Source: CAZXEU01 sp964639665 (GTDB taxonomy: Bacteria > Bacteroidota > Rhodothermia > Rhodothermales > Bin80). From it: a stretch of DNA of 26,901 nucleotides. The translations under genes were made by a program, and so were the position numbers. The notes beneath the pieces are model-generated. The model was not told the origin of the DNA, made no database searches, and was given only the letters and a program-made list of their open reading frames with translations. Positions 1-7,410 of this stretch are shown here, piece after piece; the first letter of the stretch is position 1; the number at the start of each line of letters is the position of its first letter. Where the stretch lies: the NCBI GenBank assembly GCA_964639665.1, contig CAZXEU010000006.1:1-26901 (forward strand), read 5' to 3'.

Positions 1-146
1 GAGGCCCTGTGCATCGGGCGGAGGCAGCTACGGCTGTACACGCTGTGCCTCTGGCGCTGGAGCATAGTCCCAGTGTTAAGCACGGTCACGATGCAGGATC
101 GTATAGGTAGGTGCCGGCGGCACTTTCGTATATAATTCCCACTAAT
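1..146. other. Left edge, no assigned gene
   Basis: All three forward frames are open from the edge for a short distance. The frame that closes with a TAG at 65-67 would give a Gly/Cys-rich tail of 21 residues containing a CTRC motif, and could be the 3' end of a gene lying mostly outside the window. Nothing in it is long enough to recognise, so I do not call a gene. Confidence 0.3.
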
Positions 147-410
147 CTAATTGCGCCTGAGCAACAAATCCTCTTCCCATGCCTCCGGAAAGCCCTGCGA
201 TATACCGGAATCATACGTGTAATCGGACCGCAGCCCTTCGTCCGACTCCGGCTCGGTGACCCGAGAACGCGCGGTGACTGCAATCTTCTTCCGGACAGGA
301 AGCGTGCGCAGCGCATGGCCCCTGCGGAGCATCCGCTTAAGCAGGGACAGACTTCCCCAGACTGCCAGGCAAAATGCTGCCGGCAGAAGAAGTGCCGCTA
401 TGGCAGCCAC
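147..410 (-). CDS. Small single-span membrane protein, unknown
   Basis: A product of about 87 residues begins with a hydrophobic segment (roughly residues 1-22, rich in Ala/Leu/Ile), followed by a cluster of Lys/Arg (KRMLRRG and RKK), then a hydrophilic acidic tail. That order (span, positive patch, soluble tail) is what a real small inner-membrane protein looks like and is unlikely for an antisense shadow. I chose the GTG at 410 because an AGGAG lies about 9 bases upstream on the minus strand; a GTG at 422 in the same frame lacks proper spacing. It is divergent from the bd-like oxidase operon and shares a gap of about 200 bp with it. No family is recognised, so its role is unknown. It could still be a chance ORF. 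Confidence 0.45.
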   Translation of the reverse strand: MAAIAALLLPAAFCLAVWGSLSLLKRMLRRGHALRTLPVRKKIAVTARSRVTEPESDEGLRSDYTYDSGISQGFPEAWEEDLLLRRN

Positions 411-606
411 AAAAAAATTCACTCCTGCTTCCGACTACGACGCACTATTATATGGCCCAGCGGGCAAACGGGGTTCCGGTTGCTTCGTACATTTTGCCAG
501 AGTTGGTCTCAGGCAGATATTCATGGGTTCAGAGCCGTTGCGGATTGTCTTGACAATGTCGATGGCAGGCAGTTGTTTGGGTGCGGCTCTTTTTGACTGA
601 CCGTCA

Positions 607-2337
607 ATGATGCGTACCCGGCTTGTTCGCGCACTGCCCATAGGGCTTCTCTTGCTGGCTGTGGCGGCGCTGTTTGGCGAATCCGCGTGGGCCGGACCCC
701 AGGAGGCAGCAGGCGAGGGAGACTATAGGGCACTGCCGTTCATCAGCAGCCGGGTCATCATGTGGGTCGTGGCCGAGCTGCACCTGATGTTCGCGGCGTT
801 CGTGCTTGCCGTGCCCATGTTCGCCATCGTCATTGAGTTCATCGGCTACAAGACCGGCGACAAGAGATTCGACGAACTGGCGCATGATTTTACGCGCCTG
901 CTGTCTGTCTCCTTTTCGTTTACGGCCACGCTGGGTGCGCTGCTCACCTTCGGCCTCATGGTCTTCTATCCGGCGCTTACCCAGTACCTGGTAAAGATCT
1001 TCAGCTGGACCTTTCTGCCGTACGTCCTGCTGTTCTTTCTGGAGGCCTTCTTCCTCTACGCCTACTATTACGGATGGGGCAAATTTTCGCCCAGGGTACA
1101 CCTTTTCCTGGGGGTGATGCTCAACATCGTGGGCACGGCCATCATGTTCATCGCCAACGCATGGCTCACGTTCATGAACACGCCCAATGGCATAGACGAG
1201 CTGGGCAATCTGACGAGCGTATGGGACGCCATAAACAATTACATATGGATGCCCATAAACATCCACCGGCTGATTGCCAACATGGCTTTCGGCGGGGCCA
1301 TCGGGGCGGCCTACGGTGCCTACAAGTTTCTCGGCGCCAAGACGCTGGAGGAAAAAGCCCATTATGACTGGATGGGCTACATCGGCAATTTCATTGCCAT
1401 ATGCGCCCTGTTGCCGCTGCCATTTGCCGGGTACTGGCTCGGTGTGGAAATCTACGCCTACGACCAGAGTCTGGGCATCACGCTCATGGGCGGGACGTTT
1501 TCCTGGCTGTTTATCATTCAGGCGGTACTGATCGGCAACCTGTTCCTGGCGGCCAATTTCTACTTATGGCTGAGCATGGGGCGAATCGGCGGTGCGGAGC
1601 GGTATCGCAAATTCATCAAGTACCTTCTGGCGGTCATCACGCTGTGTTTTATCGTCTGGGCCACGCCTCACTCGCTGGTGGCCACGGTGGAGGAGGCCAG
1701 GGCCATGGGAGGCTCTCACCACCCGGTACTCAATGTATTGGGCGTAATGTCGGCCAAGAATACGGCCGTGAACGTGCTCATCCTCACCACCTACGTGAGC
1801 TTCCTGCTGTATAGGAGATCCAATAAGGTCGCCACCGTGAGCTGGGCCCGGGCCGGCAATCTCATCCAGTTTGGAATCTTTGCCGTCGTGGTCATCTTCG
1901 TGGTCTTCCTGGGCGTCTACGGGTATTTTGTCGATGCCCAGACGCGGATTGGGCTTTCGCAGCCGCAGGTCATGTCGGTGCTATTCGCCATGATTTCCGT
2001 GACCGTCATTGACGTGTTTCTCTTTCGGGGCGCGGACAAGAAGGGAGAAATTGCCTGGGGCAAGATCTCCCCTATGTCGCAGTATGCGCTGTTTTTCCTG
2101 GCCATCACCTTCGCCTGGACAATGGGTCTGATGGGGTATGTGCGCGCCGGGATGCGGCAGCACTGGCACGTTTACGGGGTCATCAGGGACACGTCCGTGG
2201 ACGCATTTACCCCCACGCTTGGCTATGCCGGCCTGGTGGTTTCGGTTACCGTCATCATCTTTTTCCTCTTCATTGCCATCGTCTTCTTCCTGTCGGGACT
2301 TTCGTCGAAGAAGAAGTGGGCACCTAAACCGGCGTAG
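607..2337 (+). CDS. Cytochrome bd-superfamily subunit I-like protein (CydA-like, probably not quinol-oxidising)
   Basis: A polytopic membrane protein of 576 residues with an N-terminal signal-like segment (ends near AWA, residue 29) and about a dozen hydrophobic helices. The first four core helices resemble CydA. His59 (ELHLMF) fits the CydA His19 heme ligand, Glu146 (FFLEAFF) fits Glu107, the ANAW stretch near 183-186 fits the conserved ANGW, and His220 (NIHRL) fits the heme b558 ligand His186. By eye the positions of CydA Glu99 and Glu445 are Pro138 and Gly. No long quinol-binding Q-loop is present and no cydB follows. Known families without the quinol site (called OR-C and OR-N in the bd superfamily classification) are the likely home, with the downstream cytochromes c as electron partners. 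The start is ATG at 607 or 610, with no clear ribosome binding site. Whether it reduces oxygen is inference. Confidence 0.82.
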   Translation: MMRTRLVRALPIGLLLLAVAALFGESAWAGPQEAAGEGDYRALPFISSRVIMWVVAELHLMFAAFVLAVPMFAIVIEFIGYKTGDKRFDELAHDFTRLLSVSFSFTATLGALLTFGLMVFYPALTQYLVKIFSWTFLPYVLLFFLEAFFLYAYYYGWGKFSPRVHLFLGVMLNIVGTAIMFIANAWLTFMNTPNGIDELGNLTSVWDAINNYIWMPINIHRLIANMAFGGAIGAAYGAYKFLGAKTLEEKAHYDWMGYIGNFIAICALLPLPFAGYWLGVEIYAYDQSLGITLMGGTFSWLFIIQAVLIGNLFLAANFYLWLSMGRIGGAERYRKFIKYLLAVITLCFIVWATPHSLVATVEEARAMGGSHHPVLNVLGVMSAKNTAVNVLILTTYVSFLLYRRSNKVATVSWARAGNLIQFGIFAVVVIFVVFLGVYGYFVDAQTRIGLSQPQVMSVLFAMISVTVIDVFLFRGADKKGEIAWGKISPMSQYALFFLAITFAWTMGLMGYVRAGMRQHWHVYGVIRDTSVDAFTPTLGYAGLVVSVTVIIFFLFIAIVFFLSGLSSKKKWAPKPA

Positions 2338-2370
2338 GATGAAGCTCTCGGCTGCCAGGCATCAGGTGCA

Positions 2371-3165
2371 GTGAAACACGCCTTTCAAATATTCGGGTTT
2401 ACGATCCTCGTATCGGCTTTCTACTGGTACGTAAGCCTGTGGGTACCGCAGAAGCGCACGGATCCGCCCGAGGATATCGTGATCGGAGCCAATCTGACCA
2501 CGGAGGAAATGGTGGCCGTAGGCCAGGAAATCGCGGCGGGCAAGGGAACGTGCCTGACATGCCACACCATAGGCGAATCCGGGACAGGCCTGCGCTTTCC
2601 TGACCTGGCTGGCATCGGCGCCATCGCGGCCGAGCGGCAGGAAGGAGTAAGCGACGTCGTGTATCTGGCGGAGTCCATGTACGATCCCAACGCCTATGTT
2701 GTGGAGGGTTTTGTCGCCGGCATGCCCAATGTGGCGCGCCCGCCGATAGCGCTGACGGACACCGAGATTCTCACTGTCATCGCCTATCTGCAGTCGCTTG
2801 GCGGCACGCCGTCGGTGACTATGGACACCGAACTGGAGTGGCAAGGCCAGGTCGCGCCCGCAGCTGCTCCGGCTGTGGCGGTGGCAGTGGGTGAGCCGCG
2901 CGATGCGGAGACTCTCTTCACGACCTATCTGTGCAATACCTGCCACACGCTGGATGGCGCCGTCGGAGCCGGTCCCACGCTGGCAGGCGTCGGCAGTCGG
3001 CTGAGCCGCGGCGAGCTGTACGAATCCATCGTGGACCCGGACGCGACCGTAACGGAAGGGTTTGCCGCGGGCGTCATGTCAGCCATGATGACCGTGACCT
3101 CGTTTCATGAACAGGTCTCGGCGGCAGAACTGCAGATTCTGATCGACTACCTGGCTGCCTTGTAG
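2371..3165 (+). CDS. Membrane-anchored diheme cytochrome c
   Basis: 264 residues, with an N-terminal hydrophobic anchor (about residues 8-25) and two cytochrome c domains on the outer face. Heme motifs are CLTCH at residues 61-65 and CNTCH at 188-192. The probable distal Met ligands lie in FVAGMP of the first domain and the FAAGVMSAMM stretch of the second. The two domains are joined by an Ala/Pro/Val-rich linker (about 165-175), which suggests flexible electron shuttling. The start is a GTG at 2371 preceded by an AGGTG; no ATG fits. It sits 33 bp after the bd-like gene and 9 bp before the next cytochrome. It probably passes electrons to or from the bd-like membrane protein; the direction is not visible from sequence. 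Confidence 0.88.
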   Translation: MKHAFQIFGFTILVSAFYWYVSLWVPQKRTDPPEDIVIGANLTTEEMVAVGQEIAAGKGTCLTCHTIGESGTGLRFPDLAGIGAIAAERQEGVSDVVYLAESMYDPNAYVVEGFVAGMPNVARPPIALTDTEILTVIAYLQSLGGTPSVTMDTELEWQGQVAPAAAPAVAVAVGEPRDAETLFTTYLCNTCHTLDGAVGAGPTLAGVGSRLSRGELYESIVDPDATVTEGFAAGVMSAMMTVTSFHEQVSAAELQILIDYLAAL

Positions 3166-3174
3166 GCAGGCTTC

Positions 3175-4002
3175 ATGAATACGCTAGTCGTTGTTGGCAT
3201 TGCCGCGGCCCTGATTCTGATCCAGCTGGTGGTAACCCGGTGGCTGAGGCTGAACCGCCTTGCGTGGATTGCCCTTTGGTGGGCTGCCGTGTATCTGGGG
3301 CTCAGCTTCGGTGTCAATCCGCCGCTTCCGAGCTCGATCATCGTGCTCTTCATGGCGATCATCACGCTCGCGCTTGCGACGTACCTGGCCGCTGATGCGG
3401 AAGAGCTGGCCTCGGCCCGGACTTCCGCCGTCAATTTCCTCGTCCTTCCCAAGTACCGCTGGTCGCTGCTCATGGTGACGCTGGCGCTTCCGCTATTTGC
3501 GGCGCTCAAGGTCTACTCCGACATGTCGCAGCCGCCACAGCCTCCTGTCAGTGCTCGCACCATACACCCGCCCCCGCCCGGATCCATCAATTTCCAGGGC
3601 AGGTCCATCAACCTCGCCACGGAAATCAATCCTTACCGGGAGCTCGAGACGTCGGATCCGGAGGCTTTTCAGCAGCACGTCCTTAACGGGCGCCGCATAT
3701 ACTTCCAGAACTGCTTCTACTGCCACGGCGACAACATGGAGGGAGCGGGCATGTTTGCCCACGGCTATGATCCCATTCCGGCAAACTTCAATGATGCCAC
3801 GACCATCGCCATGCTGCAGGAATCCTATCTGTTCTGGCGCATTGCCAAGGGAGCGCCCGGCCTGCCGTCGGAGTCCACGCCATGGTCGAGCGCCATGCCG
3901 GCCTGGGAGCTGTTCCTGACGGAAGAGGAAATCTGGGACGTGATCATTTTTCTTTACGAATACACCGGTTTTGAGCCGCGTGCTCAGGGCATGCCGCATT
4001 GA
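3175..4002 (+). CDS. Four-helix membrane protein with C-terminal monoheme cytochrome c domain
   Basis: 275 residues. The N-terminal half has four hydrophobic segments (about 2-22, 28-46, 54-72, 96-112). A Pro-rich stretch follows (around 120-140), then a periplasmic cytochrome c domain with CFYCH at residues 180-184, where a GDN follows the heme His. A Met in the SSAMPAW segment is the likely sixth ligand. A fusion of four helices to a cytochrome c is not one I can name; it may be the membrane partner that replaces CydB in this complex. Its stop codon overlaps the next gene's ATG (TGATG at 4000-4004), which implies translational coupling and a shared complex. Confidence 0.85.
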   Translation: MNTLVVVGIAAALILIQLVVTRWLRLNRLAWIALWWAAVYLGLSFGVNPPLPSSIIVLFMAIITLALATYLAADAEELASARTSAVNFLVLPKYRWSLLMVTLALPLFAALKVYSDMSQPPQPPVSARTIHPPPPGSINFQGRSINLATEINPYRELETSDPEAFQQHVLNGRRIYFQNCFYCHGDNMEGAGMFAHGYDPIPANFNDATTIAMLQESYLFWRIAKGAPGLPSESTPWSSAMPAWELFLTEEEIWDVIIFLYEYTGFEPRAQGMPH

Positions 4003-5537
4003 TGAAGAAATATTGCACCATGAGGACGGCCGCCCTTGCACTTGGCGCACTGCTGTGGGCACCGGTAGCGTTTGCCCAGGAACCCGACCTGGGCAGCGAG
4101 GAGCAGCGGGCTGCCGGCAAGGAGGTGTACGATGCGAAGTGCGCCCATTGCCACGGTTCCGAAGGGGATGCCGTGGCCGTGGCGACGCAGTACGTGCGCC
4201 CGACGCCGCGCGATTTTGCTTCGGGCAACTTCAAGTTTCGCTCCACGGCCAGTGGTGAGCTTCCGACCACGGAGGACATTGCGCGGAGCATACGCCTGGG
4301 CATGCCCTATACCAGTATGCCGGCCTGGGAGGGAATCTTGAGCGAATCGGAGATCACCAACCTGGCATACTACATCAAGACTTTCGAGCCGGCCTTCGCC
4401 GGTCCCTACGGTACGCCCCAGGTAATGGAAGTGCCTGATGCTCCGCCCTTTGACGAGGGCAGGCTGGAGCGAGGACGCGCGGTGTACGAAGCCAATCAGT
4501 GCGCTGACTGCCACGGCGACAACGGTCGTGCCAACGGATTCTCCGCTCCGGATCTCGTGGACGATTGGGGATATCCTATCCGTCCTGCTGATTTGACCAA
4601 GCGCTGGACATTCAGGGCGAGCCCGACGCGCGAAGACGTGTATCGCACGTTCACCACGGGACTAAACGGTACTCCGATGCCTTCCTACGCACAGACGATC
4701 GAGGAGGAGGACCGGTGGGCATTGGTGGACTACGTTTGGTCGCTCTCGAGGGATGAGCCCGAATACGGGACGGTGGTCGAAGGACTGGGCGTGAGCGAGG
4801 AACTCGATATCACGCGGGGGCCGGCGCTTTTTGACGGCGCACCGACGGCCTATTTCCCGATTGTGGCGCAGGTCATTGAGCCCGGCCGGTCCTTCTATCC
4901 CGGTGTAAACGGTGTAACGGTCAGTGCCGTCTACAACGAGGATGACATTGCCTTCATGCTCTCGTGGCACGACATGACGGCTGAGGCAACAGGTTCGAAC
5001 CATCCGGCGATGGACGTGCCGCCGTTTGATTCGACCGCGGTCCCCGACAGCCTGGTGTATTCCGATGCCGTGGCGCTGCTATTGCCCTATACCACTCCCG
5101 AGGGCCTCGAGCGGCCCTATTTCATGTTTGGGGATGACAGGAACCCCATGGCGATCTGGTTTGCCGACATGGCAGCGGAAGCGGCACAAGTTCTCATCGG
5201 ATCGGGGTCGGGCTCCATAGCGGAGTCGGACGAGGTACTGGAGCACTACCTGCAGTATGGTGACGGCGTCTGGACCGTCATTTTCAAGGGTGCGCGCGAG
5301 CGCCCAAGCGGGCTCTATTTCGCCGAGAGCGCCTTTACACCCGTCTCGTTCTCGGTATGGGACGGTGCCAGTGGCGAGCGCGGCAACAAGCGCGGACTGT
5401 CTGCCTGGTATCACGTGTACCTGGCGCCGCTGGAAACGACTTCTGCAGCTGGCCCCATGGCCAAATGGGCGCTTATCGTGCTGCTGGTCGAGATCGGGCT
5501 GATCGGCATGGTGCGGTGGCGCCAAAGGAAGGTCTAG
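4002..5537 (+). CDS. Diheme cytochrome c fused to ethylbenzene-dehydrogenase-gamma-like heme domain
   Basis: 511 residues with a cleavable signal peptide (cut near AFAQ, residue 26). Two cytochrome c modules carry CAHCH (47-51) and CADCH (167-171), with Met-containing TSMPAW and TPMPSY loops as probable sixth ligands. Residues of about 270-480 match the single-heme-b domain of DMSO-reductase-family gamma subunits (EB_dh type, as in ethylbenzene dehydrogenase and nitrite oxidoreductase NxrC-like proteins). These show in the ITRGPALFDG opening and the NEDDIAFMLSWHD core. A C-terminal transmembrane helix (about 485-503) ends in an Arg/Lys tail, anchoring it with the domains outside. No molybdopterin catalytic subunit is in the window, so here the domain is probably an electron relay. 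ATG at 4002 is preferred over the TTG at 3999. Confidence 0.87.
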   Translation: MKKYCTMRTAALALGALLWAPVAFAQEPDLGSEEQRAAGKEVYDAKCAHCHGSEGDAVAVATQYVRPTPRDFASGNFKFRSTASGELPTTEDIARSIRLGMPYTSMPAWEGILSESEITNLAYYIKTFEPAFAGPYGTPQVMEVPDAPPFDEGRLERGRAVYEANQCADCHGDNGRANGFSAPDLVDDWGYPIRPADLTKRWTFRASPTREDVYRTFTTGLNGTPMPSYAQTIEEEDRWALVDYVWSLSRDEPEYGTVVEGLGVSEELDITRGPALFDGAPTAYFPIVAQVIEPGRSFYPGVNGVTVSAVYNEDDIAFMLSWHDMTAEATGSNHPAMDVPPFDSTAVPDSLVYSDAVALLLPYTTPEGLERPYFMFGDDRNPMAIWFADMAAEAAQVLIGSGSGSIAESDEVLEHYLQYGDGVWTVIFKGARERPSGLYFAESAFTPVSFSVWDGASGERGNKRGLSAWYHVYLAPLETTSAAGPMAKWALIVLLVEIGLIGMVRWRQRKV

Positions 5538-5566
5538 CAGCGCGCGTCATTGCCATTTTCAGCGCT

Positions 5567-6802
5567 GTGAAGTACAAGCCTTCCCTCATATCCTGGAATC
5601 TGACCAAGAAGTGCAACCTGCGCTGTCCGCACTGCTACATGTCGGCCGGGCGCAAGGCGGAACGTGAACTGACCACGGACGAGTGTCTTCGCCTCCTGGA
5701 CGAGATGGGGGCACTTGGCACGGAAATGCTGATCCTGACGGGCGGGGAGCCCCTGCTTCGCCGGGATATATTTGCGATCGCCGAGCGGGCCTCCGGGAAG
5801 GGCATCTGGGTGGTCATGGGCACCAATGGCGTTCTGGTAACCGACCGCGTGGCAGGTAGGATGGTCGATTGCGGCATCAAGGGCGTGGGCATCAGCATCG
5901 ACTCCATCGATCCGGAGCGCCACAACAGCTTTCGGGGCGGACCAAATGCGTGGCAGCACAGCGTGCGCGCCATCGACACATGCCGCAGGCACGGTCTCGA
6001 GGTCCTCGTGCAGACGACAGTCATGGAGGAGAACTACGACGAAATCCCCCAGTTGCTCTCGTTTGCAAGAGATAAGGGCGCCTGGGCTTTCAACCTGTAC
6101 TTCTTGGTGCAGACGGGCCGGGGTGAGGACATGTCTGAACTGGAGGCGGCGCGGACGGAGGCGATGCTTGAGCGCCTGGTCGACATGCAGGATGACTACA
6201 GGCCGATGCTGGTGCGTTCCAAATGTGCCCCGCAGTTCAAGCAAATCGCGTACGACAGGGGACTGGCGGGCCTCGAAAGTGGAGGATGCATGGCGGCGAC
6301 CCAGTATTGCCGCATCACTCCTGAGGGGGACGTAACCCCGTGTCCGTACATGACTGTGGTGGGTGGCAGTGTTCTTGAGCGGTCGTTCACGGACATCTGG
6401 GAGAATTCACCGGTTTTCCGCGATCTGCGCGACGCAGGCCGCCTCAAGGGTCGCTGCGGGGCCTGCGAGTTCAAGGAGATTTGCGGCGGCTGTCGCTGCC
6501 GTGCGTACGCCATGACGGGAGACTATCTGGAGGAGGATCCTGCCTGCAGGTACCAGCCTACCGGAAGGTCACTGCCGAAAACAGCGGTGGTCTGGGGCGA
6601 GCCTGCGCGCCGGCGGCTCGAACGCATTCCCATTGCCTTTATCCGCGAAAAGACGCGCAAGGGTGTGGAAGCGTACGCAGAGCGGCATGGACAATCCCAC
6701 ATCACCACGGCCGTGATGACGGGGGCCCTCTCCGGCATGACGCGCAACAGCCGCTTTGTCCAGATGGCGGCAGAGCTTGAGGCGCCGAAGCACCTCGTCT
6801 AG
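5567..6802 (+). CDS. Radical SAM/SPASM enzyme with C-terminal PCP_red domain
   Basis: 411 residues. The CxxxCxxC site (Cys16, Cys20, Cys23) binds the SAM [4Fe-4S] cluster, followed by a GGEPLLR SAM-binding motif. The opening ISWNLTKKCNLRC resembles the heme-modifying enzymes NirJ and AhbC/AhbD. Residues of about 235-335 hold many Cys (KCAP, GGCM, QYC, PCPYM, GRCGAC, ICGGCRC, PACRY), as in a SPASM/twitch auxiliary-cluster domain. From about 341 (VVWGEPA) to 390 a PCP_red domain is appended, as found at the C-terminus of BchB/ChlB. The start is a GTG at 5567, giving the usual short N-terminus; there is no good ribosome binding site, and an ATT at 5549 is in frame. It probably modifies a heme or related tetrapyrrole; peptide modification is an alternative. 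Confidence 0.85.
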   Translation: MKYKPSLISWNLTKKCNLRCPHCYMSAGRKAERELTTDECLRLLDEMGALGTEMLILTGGEPLLRRDIFAIAERASGKGIWVVMGTNGVLVTDRVAGRMVDCGIKGVGISIDSIDPERHNSFRGGPNAWQHSVRAIDTCRRHGLEVLVQTTVMEENYDEIPQLLSFARDKGAWAFNLYFLVQTGRGEDMSELEAARTEAMLERLVDMQDDYRPMLVRSKCAPQFKQIAYDRGLAGLESGGCMAATQYCRITPEGDVTPCPYMTVVGGSVLERSFTDIWENSPVFRDLRDAGRLKGRCGACEFKEICGGCRCRAYAMTGDYLEEDPACRYQPTGRSLPKTAVVWGEPARRRLERIPIAFIREKTRKGVEAYAERHGQSHITTAVMTGALSGMTRNSRFVQMAAELEAPKHLV

Positions 6803-6807
6803 GAGCC

Positions 6808-6999
6808 ATGCCGTATACGATTACCGAGGCTTGTACGGCATGCGACATGTGTATTGATGTGTGTCCGATCTCGGCAATATCCGAGGGCGATCCTGTCTAC
6901 GTGATCGATGACACGTGCTGCGATTTTGAAGAGTGTCTGGTGATGTGCGAGTTCGATGCCATCGTAGCGGTGGCAGAGGAGGAGACGGAGAATGCGTGA
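6808..6999 (+). CDS. Small 2x[Fe-S] ferredoxin with altered second motif
   Basis: 63 residues. The first motif is canonical CTACDMCIDVCP and binds a [4Fe-4S] cluster. In the second half the usual CxxCxxCxxxCP is replaced by CCDFEECLVMCE: the Cys at +3 is Phe, an extra Cys sits at +1, and the closing Pro is Glu. The second site may hold a 3Fe-4S cluster, a low-potential variant, or no cluster. It lies 5 bp behind the radical SAM gene with an AGGAG close to its start, and its TGA overlaps the next ATG (6999). It is a natural electron donor for the radical SAM enzyme, or for a DPOR-like reduction, but this is inferred from position. Confidence 0.88.
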   Translation: MPYTITEACTACDMCIDVCPISAISEGDPVYVIDDTCCDFEECLVMCEFDAIVAVAEEETENA

Positions 7000-7337
7000 T
7001 GGTTGAAAATGAAATCCAGTATCTGAGCTGGAAGGAGTTTCAGCAGATGACACCGTCCATACTGGCCCTGGAAATCACGCGTCTTGCCGGCATTCTCGAG
7101 AAACCGGACCTCGCGATCGAACACCGCAATACTCTGGTCAAGGCCAGATTCGAGCTGCGGAGATTTGTCGACTGCGTCGCCGGGGCGCGGCGCAAGGAGG
7201 TATCCGCCTGCGCGCGTCACCTCGCCTCGGCAATTCTCGCCGCAGCGCTGGTGCATGGCGAAAGGGACAGCGCCGAGTTGAGCTATGTAGTGGACAGACT
7301 CGCCTACGTGCAAGAGCGCATGGCCTACATCTATTGA
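6999..7337 (+). CDS. Unknown helical protein of the PCP_red cluster
   Basis: 112 residues. Start ATG at 6999 overlaps the ferredoxin stop (TGATG) and is preceded by GGAG at 6981-6990, which is why I reject an upstream in-frame start at 6933. The protein looks all-helical, with no signal peptide, no metal motif and one Cys, and an Arg/Glu-rich pattern (RFELRRF and ARRKE) ending in Tyr. I recognise no family. Tight coupling to ferredoxin and radical SAM genes suggests a cytoplasmic accessory subunit or scaffold. Confidence 0.75.
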   Translation: MVENEIQYLSWKEFQQMTPSILALEITRLAGILEKPDLAIEHRNTLVKARFELRRFVDCVAGARRKEVSACARHLASAILAAALVHGERDSAELSYVVDRLAYVQERMAYIY

Positions 7338-7400
7338 CAAGTCCTGTACCATTGCCACATTCAGCGGACTTGGCGGTATGACAAGGCCGCGCGAGGTGCC

Positions 7401-7406
7401 AGGAGG
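7401..7406 (+). promoter_or_regulatory. Consensus Shine-Dalgarno site (AGGAGG)
   Basis: AGGAGG lies 4 bases before the ATG at 7411. It is the only full consensus ribosome binding site I saw in the operon and decides the start of the UspA/PCP_red gene. It also suggests this protein is made in larger amounts than its neighbours. Confidence 0.7.
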
Positions 7407-7410
7407 TCTC

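Noticed and set aside
550..579. TTGACA followed by GTTGTTTG as a promoter for the bd-like operon
   Set aside because: The -35-like hexamer is perfect, but no good -10 or Bacteroidota -7 element (TAnnTTTG) follows at the right distance.
593..607. Inverted repeat TTGAC-5-GTCAA resembling an FNR/CRP half-site pair
   Set aside because: The spacer is 5 rather than 4 and the repeat runs into the start codon; too weak to call an operator.
604..1362. Minus-strand open frame of 252 codons opposite the bd-like gene
   Set aside because: Product is low-complexity charged sequence; the plus strand encodes obvious transmembrane helices with conserved heme ligands.
607..5537. Complete canonical cytochrome bd quinol oxidase operon
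   Set aside because: No cydB or cydX-like gene, no quinol loop, and the next genes are c-type cytochromes.
5567..6802. Radical SAM protein as an anaerobic sulfatase-maturating enzyme for the sulfatase at 21297-22949
   Set aside because: It is 14 kb away in a different operon, its N-terminus resembles heme-modifying NirJ/AhbD enzymes, and it carries a PCP_red tail not known from sulfatase-maturating enzymes.
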